From: Cytophagales bacterium
GTDB taxonomy: Bacteria; Bacteroidota; Bacteroidia; Cytophagales; Cyclobacteriaceae
Length of the DNA: 64,000 bases
Direction: 5' to 3'
Assembly: GCA_020402945.1 (NCBI GenBank)
Contig: JADBYQ010000002.1
Location: 1 to 64,000, forward strand
Part shown: positions 17,658 through 26,768 of the stretch, in pieces
Numbering within the stretch: the stretch's first letter is position 1
Layout: each line of letters begins with the position of its first letter
Program-made: the position numbers and the translations under genes
The notes under the pieces: generated by a model
Seen by the model: the letters and a program-made list of their open reading frames with translations, nothing else
Told to the model about the DNA's origin: nothing
Databases searched by the model: none

Positions 17658-19460
17658 ATGACAAAATCAAATTTACTACTCATTGGGTTGCTTATTATTT
17701 TGGCATCTTGTTCCACACGAAAAGAGAAAATCCCCGAAACACCAGCTATGCCCGGAAAATCAGAAAAGATGATCATCTATCAGATGATGACACGGTTGTT
17801 TACCAACACCAATACTACCAACAAGTCCTACGGAACTCTCCAAGAGAATGGTGTTGGAAAAATGAATGATATCAACGAGACTGCACTGTTGGGTATCAAA
17901 GAGCTGGGAGTTACCCATGTTTGGTACACCGGCATAATCGAACATGCATTGCTCACAGATTATACTGAATTTGGAATACCCTTAGATGATGCAGATGTGG
18001 TAAAAGGAAGGGCGGGGTCCCCCTATGCCATTAAAGATTATTACGATATCAATCCTGACCTAGCAGTAAATGTGAAGAACCGGATGCAGGAGTTTGAACA
18101 ATTGGTCGAGCGCACGCATCAAGCACAGATGAAAGTGATCATTGACTTTGTCCCCAATCACGTGGCACGCTCCTATAAAAGTGATGCATTACCAGAAGGC
18201 ACGAAGGACCTGGGCCTGGGCGATGACAAAACGGTTTCATTCAAGCCAACGAATAACTTTTATTACTTGCCCGGTCAATCTTTTCAGCCTCCGGAAGGAT
18301 ACAATTCGTTGGGCCCTAATACTTTTCCTACAAAGGACAAGAAATACACAGAACAGCCTGCTAAAGTAACTGGTAATGACCAATTCACTGCTACTCCGGG
18401 AATCAACGAATGGTTTGAGACCGTCAAGCTCAACTACGGTGTTGATATTCAAGATAATAGAAAAACTTACTTTGATCCCATTCCCGATACATGGATTAAA
18501 ATGAAAGATATCCTGGTCTTTTGGGCAAACAAAAAAGTGGATGGCTTTAGGTGCGACATGACTGAAATGGTTCCGGTCGAGTTTTGGCATTGGGCAGTAC
18601 CTCAGGTGAAAGCGATCAATCAAGACATCATTTTCGTTGCGGAGATTTATAATCCGAATGAATACCGTAACTATTTAATAAACGGGCATTTTGATTTCCT
18701 ATACGACAAAGTGCAGTTGTACGATATGCTTCGTTTGCTTGTCAATCAACACGCACATGCTGTTGGTATTCCGCAAATCCAAGAAAGCTTGAAAGGCGTG
18801 AACCACCAGATGTTACATTTCCTGGAAAATCATGATGAGCAGCGAATTGCTTCACCAGCCTTTGCCGGTGATCCTTGGAAGGCTGTGCCAGCGATGGTAG
18901 TTAGCGCAACGATCGATCAATCTCCGGTAATGATTTACTTTGGTCAGGAAGTGGGTGAACCCGGTGCGGGAGCTGAAGGATTTGGTGGTGAAGACGGACG
19001 CACAACTATTTTTGATTATTGGGGTGTGCCTCAACATCAAAAATGGGTGAACAATGGAAAGTTTGATGGAGGCCAGTTGAGCGTTGAGCAAAAGCAACTG
19101 CGTCAATTTTATGGTGATATTTTAAAACTCTGTTCAACCAACCAGGCGATTGCCCGTGGCAATTATTTTGACCTCACCCTTCCATGTTTACAACAGTCTG
19201 CCATTTCACCTTTTGTAAGCGTGTTCGCCAGATGGGATGGAGAAGAAAATCTTGTTATCATTTCAAACTTCAATTCAAACCTGGAGAAGGTTAAAGTTTC
19301 CATACCCGATGAGTTGGCTTCAGCCATGAAATTGGAAAAAGGAAAGGCTTATGTTGGTCGAGATTTATTGCGAAGTGGGGCTGAAATTGGATTCAATGAA
19401 TCGCTGGTTGCGGAATTCGAGCTGCCAGCCTATAGTTCATTTATACTAAAAATTAAATAG
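17658..19460 (+). CDS. Alpha-amylase family (GH13) lipoprotein
   Basis: 600 residues. A lipoprotein signal (LLIILASC, lipidation at Cys18) points to the periplasm or outer membrane. The GH13 barrel follows: DFVPNHVA (region I, near residue 162), GFRCDMTEM with the nucleophile Asp300 (region II), FVAEIY with acid/base Glu329 (region III) and ENHDEQR with Asp393 (region IV). All three catalytic residues are present, so it should be active. A C-terminal beta domain ends the protein. The substrate is not clear; a maltodextrin-releasing amylase or transferase feeding the downstream cluster is an inference. It starts a five-gene run with gaps of 3, 3, 16 and 47 bp. Confidence 0.88.
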   Translation: MTKSNLLLIGLLIILASCSTRKEKIPETPAMPGKSEKMIIYQMMTRLFTNTNTTNKSYGTLQENGVGKMNDINETALLGIKELGVTHVWYTGIIEHALLTDYTEFGIPLDDADVVKGRAGSPYAIKDYYDINPDLAVNVKNRMQEFEQLVERTHQAQMKVIIDFVPNHVARSYKSDALPEGTKDLGLGDDKTVSFKPTNNFYYLPGQSFQPPEGYNSLGPNTFPTKDKKYTEQPAKVTGNDQFTATPGINEWFETVKLNYGVDIQDNRKTYFDPIPDTWIKMKDILVFWANKKVDGFRCDMTEMVPVEFWHWAVPQVKAINQDIIFVAEIYNPNEYRNYLINGHFDFLYDKVQLYDMLRLLVNQHAHAVGIPQIQESLKGVNHQMLHFLENHDEQRIASPAFAGDPWKAVPAMVVSATIDQSPVMIYFGQEVGEPGAGAEGFGGEDGRTTIFDYWGVPQHQKWVNNGKFDGGQLSVEQKQLRQFYGDILKLCSTNQAIARGNYFDLTLPCLQQSAISPFVSVFARWDGEENLVIISNFNSNLEKVKVSIPDELASAMKLEKGKAYVGRDLLRSGAEIGFNESLVAEFELPAYSSFILKIK

Positions 19461-19463
19461 TTC

Positions 19464-21410
19464 ATGCAAGGGAAGTCGAGAGTAATTATTGAGAATGTTC
19501 AACCCATAGTAGATGGCGGATTGTTTCCCGCAAAGCGAACCGTTGGTGAATCGGTTATTGTTTCTGCTACGATTTTTGGCGATGGTCACGATCACATTCG
19601 CGCCTCTGTTCTTTACAAGAAGGCAGGTGCTAATCAATGGAAAGTGGTTGAACTGCAACCTACATTTAATGATGACTGGTCTGCGTCTTTTTTGGTAGAC
19701 GAGCAAGGCACGTATATGTTCACGATACATGCCTGGGTCGATCATTTTGATACCTGGTATGATGGATTCAAAAAGAAAGCAGCCGCCAAAATCGATGTGA
19801 AGGTGGAATTGATGGAGGGCGCCATTTTCCTAAAGACACTGGCAGAAAATGGGAAGGCGAATTTGCTTAACCTCGCCACGAAATTGGAGGACACTAGTAA
19901 ACACAAAGAAGCGGTTGACCTGGTACTCAGCGAGGGTTTTTCACAGATTGTTAAAGATTATCCCCTCAAGGAAAATGAAACACGCCTGGATGAGGAGGTT
20001 GAAATTGTGGTTGAGCATAAAAAAGCAAACTTCAGTGCTTGGTACGAATTTTTTCCGCGATCCAGCTCATTCGAACTTGGCAAGCATGGCACGTTTCAAG
20101 ATTGCATCCGGCTTTTGCCACGGGTAGCTGCGATGGGTTTTGATGTGTTGTATTTCCCACCGATTCATCCCATTGGCAAACTCAACCGAAAAGGAAAAAA
20201 TAATAATGTAAAGGCACAGAAAGGAGAGCCTGGTTCTCCCTGGGCGATCGGCAGTGACGAAGGAGGGCACAAGTCGATTCTTCCAGCGTTAGGTACGTTG
20301 GAGGATTTCAAAAAATTAATTGAGGAAGCAAAGAAACTTGGAATTGATATTGCCATGGACATTGCTTTTCAGTGTGCACCCGACCATCCATATGTAAAGG
20401 AACATCCAGATTGGTTTAAACAGCGACCAGATGGCTCTATTCAGTATGCTGAAAATCCGCCAAAGAAATATCAGGATATATATCCGTTCAATTTTGAAAC
20501 AGACGATTGGAAGAATTTGTGGGACGAACTTCGGTCTGTGTTCTTCTACTGGATAGAACAAGGTGTCACGATTTTTAGAATAGATAATCCGCATACCAAG
20601 CCGATTCCATTTTGGCATTGGGTAATCATCGAGGTGCAAAAAGTACATCCTGATGTTATCTTTCTCGCGGAGGCATTCACAAGGCCAAGGATCATGGCCT
20701 CGTTGGCGAAAGTTGGGTTTACTCAATCGTATACTTATTTCACCTGGCGAGTTAGTAAAGCCGAAATCATTGAGTACATGAATGATTTAGTTTATGGACC
20801 GTCAAGAAATTATTTCCGCCCGAACTTCTGGCCCAATACGCCTGATATTCTGCCCTATCATTTACAGATGAAAGGAGAGAATAGCTTTTTGTTTCGCTAC
20901 GCCCTTGCAGCTACGCTTTCTTCTAACTATGGCGTTTACGGACCATCCTACGAATTTCTGGAAAACATGCCGATAGAAGGCAAAGAAGAATACTATAATT
21001 CTGAAAAATATGAAGTGCGTCATTACGATTGGAAAAGAACCAATAGAATGACCGATATCATGAGCTTGCTGAACAAAGTGCGAAAAGAAAATGCGGCACT
21101 TCAATCTACCTGGAATATGCAGTTCTGCCCAATCGAAAACGATCAATTGATAGCGTATATAAAAGCCACCGATGACTTGTCGAACATCATTTTAATCGTG
21201 GTCAACTTAGATCCAAATGGAAAACAATCTGGTTACGTGCAACTGCCAAAAGCGCGTCTCAGACTCGGTGATAAGATCAATCTAAAATTGAAAGACCTCA
21301 TCACTGGCGAATATTATACATGGACACAAGAGTGGAATTTTGTGGAGCTGAACCCGAACAAAATCCCTTTTCATGTAATGCAGCTGGAAATTCACGAGTC
21401 AAACATGTAA
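19464..21410 (+). CDS. glgE: Alpha-1,4-glucan:maltose-1-phosphate maltosyltransferase
   Basis: A 648-residue cytoplasmic GH13 enzyme that extends alpha-1,4-glucans by maltosyl units from maltose-1-phosphate. The N-terminal beta domain and helical insert (1-190) are typical. YFPPIHPIGKLNRKGKNN near residue 227 and GSPWAIGSDEGGHK near 253 are GlgE signatures. The catalytic pair is Asp374 in FRIDNPHTKP and Glu403 in LAEAFTRP, 29 residues apart as in Streptomyces GlgE. It lies 3 bp from both neighbours, so it is translated from the same message as the TreS-Mak fusion that should supply its donor. Confidence 0.96.
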   Translation: MQGKSRVIIENVQPIVDGGLFPAKRTVGESVIVSATIFGDGHDHIRASVLYKKAGANQWKVVELQPTFNDDWSASFLVDEQGTYMFTIHAWVDHFDTWYDGFKKKAAAKIDVKVELMEGAIFLKTLAENGKANLLNLATKLEDTSKHKEAVDLVLSEGFSQIVKDYPLKENETRLDEEVEIVVEHKKANFSAWYEFFPRSSSFELGKHGTFQDCIRLLPRVAAMGFDVLYFPPIHPIGKLNRKGKNNNVKAQKGEPGSPWAIGSDEGGHKSILPALGTLEDFKKLIEEAKKLGIDIAMDIAFQCAPDHPYVKEHPDWFKQRPDGSIQYAENPPKKYQDIYPFNFETDDWKNLWDELRSVFFYWIEQGVTIFRIDNPHTKPIPFWHWVIIEVQKVHPDVIFLAEAFTRPRIMASLAKVGFTQSYTYFTWRVSKAEIIEYMNDLVYGPSRNYFRPNFWPNTPDILPYHLQMKGENSFLFRYALAATLSSNYGVYGPSYEFLENMPIEGKEEYYNSEKYEVRHYDWKRTNRMTDIMSLLNKVRKENAALQSTWNMQFCPIENDQLIAYIKATDDLSNIILIVVNLDPNGKQSGYVQLPKARLRLGDKINLKLKDLITGEYYTWTQEWNFVELNPNKIPFHVMQLEIHESNM

Positions 21411-21413
21411 TGT

Positions 21414-24400
21414 ATGCCGACTGGAAAAAACAACCCGCTTTGGTTTAAAGATGCCATCATTTATGAGCTGAGCGTCAGGGCATTTTATGATAGTAATAGT
21501 GATGGTATTGGTGATTTTCCAGGCCTTGTTCAAAAGCTCGATTACCTTGAGGATCTTGGCATAAACACCATTTGGCTCTTGCCGTTCTTTCCTTCTCCGT
21601 TGAAGGATGATGGCTTCGATGTAAGCGAGTACTGTGATATTCATCCGGACTATGGCACGCTGGCAGACTTCAAATTATTTTTGAAAGAGGCCCATCGCAG
21701 GGGACTCAAAGTTATCACTGAGCTGATATTGAATCATACATCCGATCAGCATCCATGGTTTCAGAAGTCGAGAAAGGCACGATCGGGTTCGAAATACAAA
21801 GATTACTACGTTTGGAGCGATACGACCGATAAGTACAAAGAAGCACGCATCATGTTTCAAGATGATGAAGCTTCTAACTGGGCGTGGGACAATGAAGCAA
21901 AAGCCTACTTCTGGCATCGCTTCTATCGACACCAGCCCGAGTTGAATTTCGACAATCCAGAGGTACAGTTGGAAATGATTAAGGTGGTTGATTTTTGGAT
22001 GAAGATGGGCGTAGATGGATTTCGGTTGCCCTCAGTACCATTTTTATTTGAAGAGGAAGGAACAAATTGTGAGAACCTCCCGCAAACGCATGCCTTTCTA
22101 AAACGTCTGCGCTTGCACATCGACAAGCATTACGAAGATCGTGTACTAATCGCTGAAGCAAACCTATGGCCTGAGGATGCTGCGCAATACTTTGGGGAAG
22201 GCCAAGAGTGTCACATGAGCTTTAATTACCCATTGATGCCTCGGCTATTTCTTGGCTTACGTACAGAAGATAGTTATCCGATCATTGATATCATTGAACA
22301 GACACCTCAAACACCACCCAATAGTCAGTGGGCTCTTTTTTTAAGAAACCATGATGAGATTGGTCTGGATATGGTGACCGAAGAGGAAAAAGACTACCTG
22401 TTTAAAGCGTACGCAAAAGATCCAAATACAAAACACAATGCAGGTATCCGAAGGCGACTTGCACCTTTGCTTAATAATGATAGACGCAAAATAGAATTGC
22501 TCTACACGATTATGTTTTCGTTGCCGGGCACTCCTGTTTTATACTATGGCGATGAGATTGGTATGGGTGATAATGTCTACTTGGGCGATCGATTTGGAGT
22601 GCGAACACCGATGCAGTGGAATGTTAACATCAATGCAGGGTTCTCAGACGCCAACCCACAGCGACTATTCTTGCCGGTAATCACTGATCCCGTTTATCGA
22701 TATGAATCGCTTAATGTTGCTACGTTAGAAGAAAATCCTTCCTCACTAGTGTGGTGGGTGAAAAATGTGCTGGCCATGCGCAAGCGATTAAACGTGTTCG
22801 GGCGCGGTGATTTAAAATTTATTGAGAGTTCCAATGCGAAGGTTCTATCTTTTGCAAGGACCTATCAAGATCAAAAAATCATTGTGGTTGCGAATTTGTC
22901 CCAGTTCTCCCAAGCGACAACGCTTAACCTTTCCGATTATAAGGATTGTGACGTTACCGAGGTTTTTAGCCAAAACAGATTTTTGAATGTGGGGGATGGC
23001 GAATATCCGATTACCATTGGCCCCTACGGTTACTTTTGGTTTCAGGCAGATGTGTCGGAAAAGAAAAATATATCTAACACCAGTACTGAATTATTTCTAT
23101 TCGAGACGGACATCTCTTGGGAGAAGTTGTTTAATAATTACAATGAGGTAAGAGTACTTGAACGAAAAATTTTACAACCGTTCATGAAAAAGTGCCGTTG
23201 GTTTGGCGGCAAAGCGAAGGTCATCAGCAAGATGAACATCCACAAAGTTATACCGGTGAAGGTGGATGGGGAAACTCATTTTATGACCATTATTCAAGTT
23301 GACTATGTGCAACGCTTGCCGGAATTGTATTTTTTGCCGATGTGTTTTGTCCCTACAGACAGCATGTTTGACAAGGTAGAGTACACTGCTCAGAGCGTAA
23401 TCAGCAGAGCCGAGATACAGGGTAAAGCCGGGTTTATATTAGATAGCAGCTACGACCGTACGTTCCGCGATTTCTTGTTCGGAAGTATGGATCGCAAAGT
23501 AAGAATCAAAGACGAGGGCGGCACACTCGAATTTAACTCAAGCATCTATACCAAACTGAATGCCGACAAGATAGAATCAAAAATTTTGAAAGCAGATCAG
23601 AGCAACACCGCCATTATTTACAATGATCAGTTCTTTTTCAAGTTCTATCGAAAGATTGAAAACGAGATCAACCCCGATTTAGAGATTGTTAGGTTCCTTT
23701 CAGAAAACACAAATTTTAGAAACGCGCCAAAGTATGCAGGAAGCATCGAGTATCGCGACAATGAAGGGAAGACAACGGTGTTTGGACTCTTGCAAGAGAA
23801 AGTAGAGAATCAAGGAGATTCATGGGTAATGACTATTGATTCAGTAGGCCGTTTTTACGAACGAGTAATTGCGAAAGCAAAGAAAGAAAAGTTGCCCAAG
23901 CTAATCAACCGGGACGCAATTAAGTTTGAGGAAGCTCCGGAATTGATACAAGAGTTTATCGGGCGAGGGTTTTATGAGAGAGTAGTACGGCTGGGTCAGC
24001 GAACTGCCGAAATGCATTTGGCGCTCGCTTCCGACAGTGTGACGCCTGCCTTTTCTCCGGAGTACTTCACTGCAAACTACCAACGTTCTCTTTACTCAAC
24101 CTTGCGAAAGTTATTGCGCGATCGATTTAAACTTTTAGAGCAAACAATGCCCAAGTTAGATCTTGAGACGCAAAAATTAGGTAAAGAAGTATTGGAAATG
24201 GAAGACACCATTTTGGAATGCTTTAGCCTTATTTATCAAACCAGAATTAATGCGATAAAAACCCGTATCCATGGAGATTACCATTTAGGGCAGGTACTTT
24301 TTACAGGCAAAGATTTTATTATCATTGATTTTGAAGGCGAACCGGGATTTAGTTTTAGTGAACGAAGACTTAAAAAGAGTCCGCTGAAAGACGTTGCTGG

Positions 24401-24740
24401 CATGATGCGCTCATTTCATTATGCTGCCTTTGGAAAAATTCTACTCAACGAAAACTATAGAGAAAAAGACATTGAATTTTTAGAGCAGTGGGCCGAGCAG
24501 TGGCAGCATTATGTTAGTCGTTTTTATCTGGGCGCCTATCTCGAAAAAATGGGAATGGGAAAATCTCTTTCACCGGAGGGTGAGATATTAATTCGAACGT
24601 ACCTGTTAGAAAAAGCGGTCTATGAATTAGGCTATGAATTAAACGGCCGCCCGGATTGGGTAAATATTCCACTGCGAGGTATTCGCTATCAGATGCGAAG
24701 GTATCTGGAAGCGAAAGAATTAAGCAAGAAAAAGAAATAG
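21414..24740 (+). CDS. treS: Trehalose synthase / maltokinase fusion, nucleophile missing in the TreS domain
   Basis: 1108 residues. Residues 1-545 are a GH13 TreS domain that would isomerise trehalose and maltose; residues 570-1108 are a maltokinase (Mak/Pep2) that makes maltose-1-phosphate for GlgE. The kinase part is complete: HGDYHLGQ near residue 954 and IDFEGEP near 970. In TreS, region I (LNHTSD), acid/base Glu248 (LIAEANLWPED) and Asp314 (RNHDE) are present. Region II reads VDGFRLPSVPFL where the family has VDGFRLDAxPYL: the nucleophile Asp is Pro206 (CCC, 22029-22031), which needs two base changes, and the next Ala is Ser. The rest of the domain is well conserved with no frameshift. 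The isomerase is therefore probably inactive or altered, with the domain kept as a partner of the kinase. Confidence 0.93.
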   Translation: MPTGKNNPLWFKDAIIYELSVRAFYDSNSDGIGDFPGLVQKLDYLEDLGINTIWLLPFFPSPLKDDGFDVSEYCDIHPDYGTLADFKLFLKEAHRRGLKVITELILNHTSDQHPWFQKSRKARSGSKYKDYYVWSDTTDKYKEARIMFQDDEASNWAWDNEAKAYFWHRFYRHQPELNFDNPEVQLEMIKVVDFWMKMGVDGFRLPSVPFLFEEEGTNCENLPQTHAFLKRLRLHIDKHYEDRVLIAEANLWPEDAAQYFGEGQECHMSFNYPLMPRLFLGLRTEDSYPIIDIIEQTPQTPPNSQWALFLRNHDEIGLDMVTEEEKDYLFKAYAKDPNTKHNAGIRRRLAPLLNNDRRKIELLYTIMFSLPGTPVLYYGDEIGMGDNVYLGDRFGVRTPMQWNVNINAGFSDANPQRLFLPVITDPVYRYESLNVATLEENPSSLVWWVKNVLAMRKRLNVFGRGDLKFIESSNAKVLSFARTYQDQKIIVVANLSQFSQATTLNLSDYKDCDVTEVFSQNRFLNVGDGEYPITIGPYGYFWFQADVSEKKNISNTSTELFLFETDISWEKLFNNYNEVRVLERKILQPFMKKCRWFGGKAKVISKMNIHKVIPVKVDGETHFMTIIQVDYVQRLPELYFLPMCFVPTDSMFDKVEYTAQSVISRAEIQGKAGFILDSSYDRTFRDFLFGSMDRKVRIKDEGGTLEFNSSIYTKLNADKIESKILKADQSNTAIIYNDQFFFKFYRKIENEINPDLEIVRFLSENTNFRNAPKYAGSIEYRDNEGKTTVFGLLQEKVENQGDSWVMTIDSVGRFYERVIAKAKKEKLPKLINRDAIKFEEAPELIQEFIGRGFYERVVRLGQRTAEMHLALASDSVTPAFSPEYFTANYQRSLYSTLRKLLRDRFKLLEQTMPKLDLETQKLGKEVLEMEDTILECFSLIYQTRINAIKTRIHGDYHLGQVLFTGKDFIIIDFEGEPGFSFSERRLKKSPLKDVAGMMRSFHYAAFGKILLNENYREKDIEFLEQWAEQWQHYVSRFYLGAYLEKMGMGKSLSPEGEILIRTYLLEKAVYELGYELNGRPDWVNIPLRGIRYQMRRYLEAKELSKKKK

Positions 24741-24756
24741 TGTTAAATCCAATTTT

Positions 24757-26721
24757 ATGAGCAAAAAAGTAGCATCAAAAAGCAAGACTGAAAAACCGAA
24801 ACACTTCAGTTTATTGACTGATTTTGACATTCATTTGTTCAGATCCGGTAAACACTTTAAGTTATATGAAAAGTTTGGTGCGCACACGGCCACCTTCAAC
24901 GATCAGCCAGGTACCTACTTCGCAGTCTGGGCACCCAATGCAAGAGTTGTTTCCGTTATTGGAAATTTTAATCAGTGGACAGATAATAAGCATAAACTTA
25001 CTCCTCGTTGGGATGAGTCGGGAATCTGGGAAGGTTTTTTCGCGGGCATTGGCAAAGGTGAAGCCTACAAATATGCCATTCACTCAAACACAGGTGAGTA
25101 TTTGGAAAAAGCTGATCCCTTTGCTTTTTATGCGGAGATTGCTCCGGCCACCGCTTCTATCGTGTGGGATCATGAATACAAATGGAAAGACAGCGTGTGG
25201 ATGGATGAACGAAAAAAATCGATTGGAAAACCGAAGCCGTACTCCGTTTATGAGGTGCATTTGGGAAGTTGGAGAAGGAAAGTAGAGGATGGAAATCGTT
25301 CATTAAGTTATAAGGAGCTTGCCGATGAACTGGTCTATTATGTGAAAGAAGCAGGCTACACGCATGTCGAACTACTGCCAGTGATGGAGCACCCGTTTTT
25401 TGGCTCATGGGGCTATCAACTGACGGGTTATTTTGCTCCGACCAGTAGATTTGGAAATCCTCAGGAATACATGGAGCTCATAGATACTTTCCACAAAGCT
25501 GACATCGGAGTGATATTGGATTGGGTGCCTTCGCATTTTCCAGGGGATGCACATGGCTTGTACAAATTTGATGGCACCAACTTGTACGAGCATGCTGATC
25601 CACGAAAAGGATTTCATCCAGATTGGAGCAGTTACATTTATAACTATGGACGAAACGAAGTAAAGTCGTTCCTGATCAGCAATGCTTTATTTTGGATAGA
25701 TGTATTTCATGCCGATGGGTTGCGTGTTGATGCTGTGGCCTCGATGCTGTATCTGGATTACTCCAGGAAAGCAGGGGAGTGGATCCCCAATCAATATGGT
25801 GGCAACGAAAACCTGGAAGCGATTTCGTTCTTGAAAGAGTTCAATGAAGTAGTTTACGCCAATCATCCTGATGCCGTAACGATCGCGGAAGAGTCAACGG
25901 CATGGCCCAGCGTTTCAAAGCCGACCTATTTGGGAGGATTAGGATTTGGACAGAAATGGATGATGGGATGGATGCACGATACACTCCGCTATTTTAAGTT
26001 AGACCCCATACACCGTAAGTATCATCAGGACGAGATTACATTCAGTATTATCTACGCGTTCACCGAAAACTTCATGCTGCCATTGTCACATGATGAGGTA
26101 GTCCATGGAAAAGGTTCATTGTTGGGCCGTATGCCCGGTGACGAATGGAGAAAGTTTGCCAATTTACGATTGATGTTTTCATACATGTTTACTCACCCTG
26201 GCACTAAATTGGTTTTTATGGGGGGCGAATTTGGTCAGACCTCTGAATGGAATCATGACCGAAGTATCGATTGGGATGCATTAAACTATGCTCCGCATCA
26301 GGGCACTCTTAAGCTAACCAAAGATTTGAATGCTCTTTACAAGAATGAAACGGCACTGTATAAATATTCATTTGATGGAAAAGGTTTCGAATGGTCAGAC
26401 TATGGAGATCGTGAAAATAGTGTGATCGTTTATATCCGGAAAGCGGATAGCAAAGAGGAGTTGATGATGGTGGTTTGTAATTTCACACCAGCCACACGAC
26501 AACTTTATCGGATTGGGGTTCCCTACCGTGGCACCTGGAAAGAAGTATTTAACTCAGACGATAGCAAGTATGGAGGCAGCGGAGTATTAAACGCTGGGTT
26601 ACTGTATACAACACCTGTTAAGTATCACGGTAAAGATAATTCGGTTGCCATCACCCTGCCACCATTGGGCATGACGATTTTAAAGCTCAATGAGGAAATG
26701 GCTGAATTCGATTTAGATTAA
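24757..26721 (+). CDS. glgB: 1,4-alpha-glucan branching enzyme
   Basis: A 654-residue GH13 enzyme that adds alpha-1,6 branches to the glucan made by GlgE. Order of parts: a CBM48-type domain with TYFAVWAPNARVVSVIGNFNQW near residue 50, the barrel with VYEVHLGSWRR near 165, GSWGYQLTGYFAPTSRFG near 218, nucleophile Asp325 in DGLRVDAVASMLYLDY, acid/base Glu378 in IAEESTAWP, and LPLSHDEVVHGKGSL near 446. All catalytic residues are intact. Residues 1-25 are Lys-rich and divergent. Length is typical of bacterial GlgB lacking the extra N1 module. Fourth gene of the cluster. Confidence 0.97.
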   Translation: MSKKVASKSKTEKPKHFSLLTDFDIHLFRSGKHFKLYEKFGAHTATFNDQPGTYFAVWAPNARVVSVIGNFNQWTDNKHKLTPRWDESGIWEGFFAGIGKGEAYKYAIHSNTGEYLEKADPFAFYAEIAPATASIVWDHEYKWKDSVWMDERKKSIGKPKPYSVYEVHLGSWRRKVEDGNRSLSYKELADELVYYVKEAGYTHVELLPVMEHPFFGSWGYQLTGYFAPTSRFGNPQEYMELIDTFHKADIGVILDWVPSHFPGDAHGLYKFDGTNLYEHADPRKGFHPDWSSYIYNYGRNEVKSFLISNALFWIDVFHADGLRVDAVASMLYLDYSRKAGEWIPNQYGGNENLEAISFLKEFNEVVYANHPDAVTIAEESTAWPSVSKPTYLGGLGFGQKWMMGWMHDTLRYFKLDPIHRKYHQDEITFSIIYAFTENFMLPLSHDEVVHGKGSLLGRMPGDEWRKFANLRLMFSYMFTHPGTKLVFMGGEFGQTSEWNHDRSIDWDALNYAPHQGTLKLTKDLNALYKNETALYKYSFDGKGFEWSDYGDRENSVIVYIRKADSKEELMMVVCNFTPATRQLYRIGVPYRGTWKEVFNSDDSKYGGSGVLNAGLLYTTPVKYHGKDNSVAITLPPLGMTILKLNEEMAEFDLD

Positions 26722-26768
26722 GCAAAAACGTCATTTTTGGTAGTGTTTTCACCTAATTGATTTTACGA

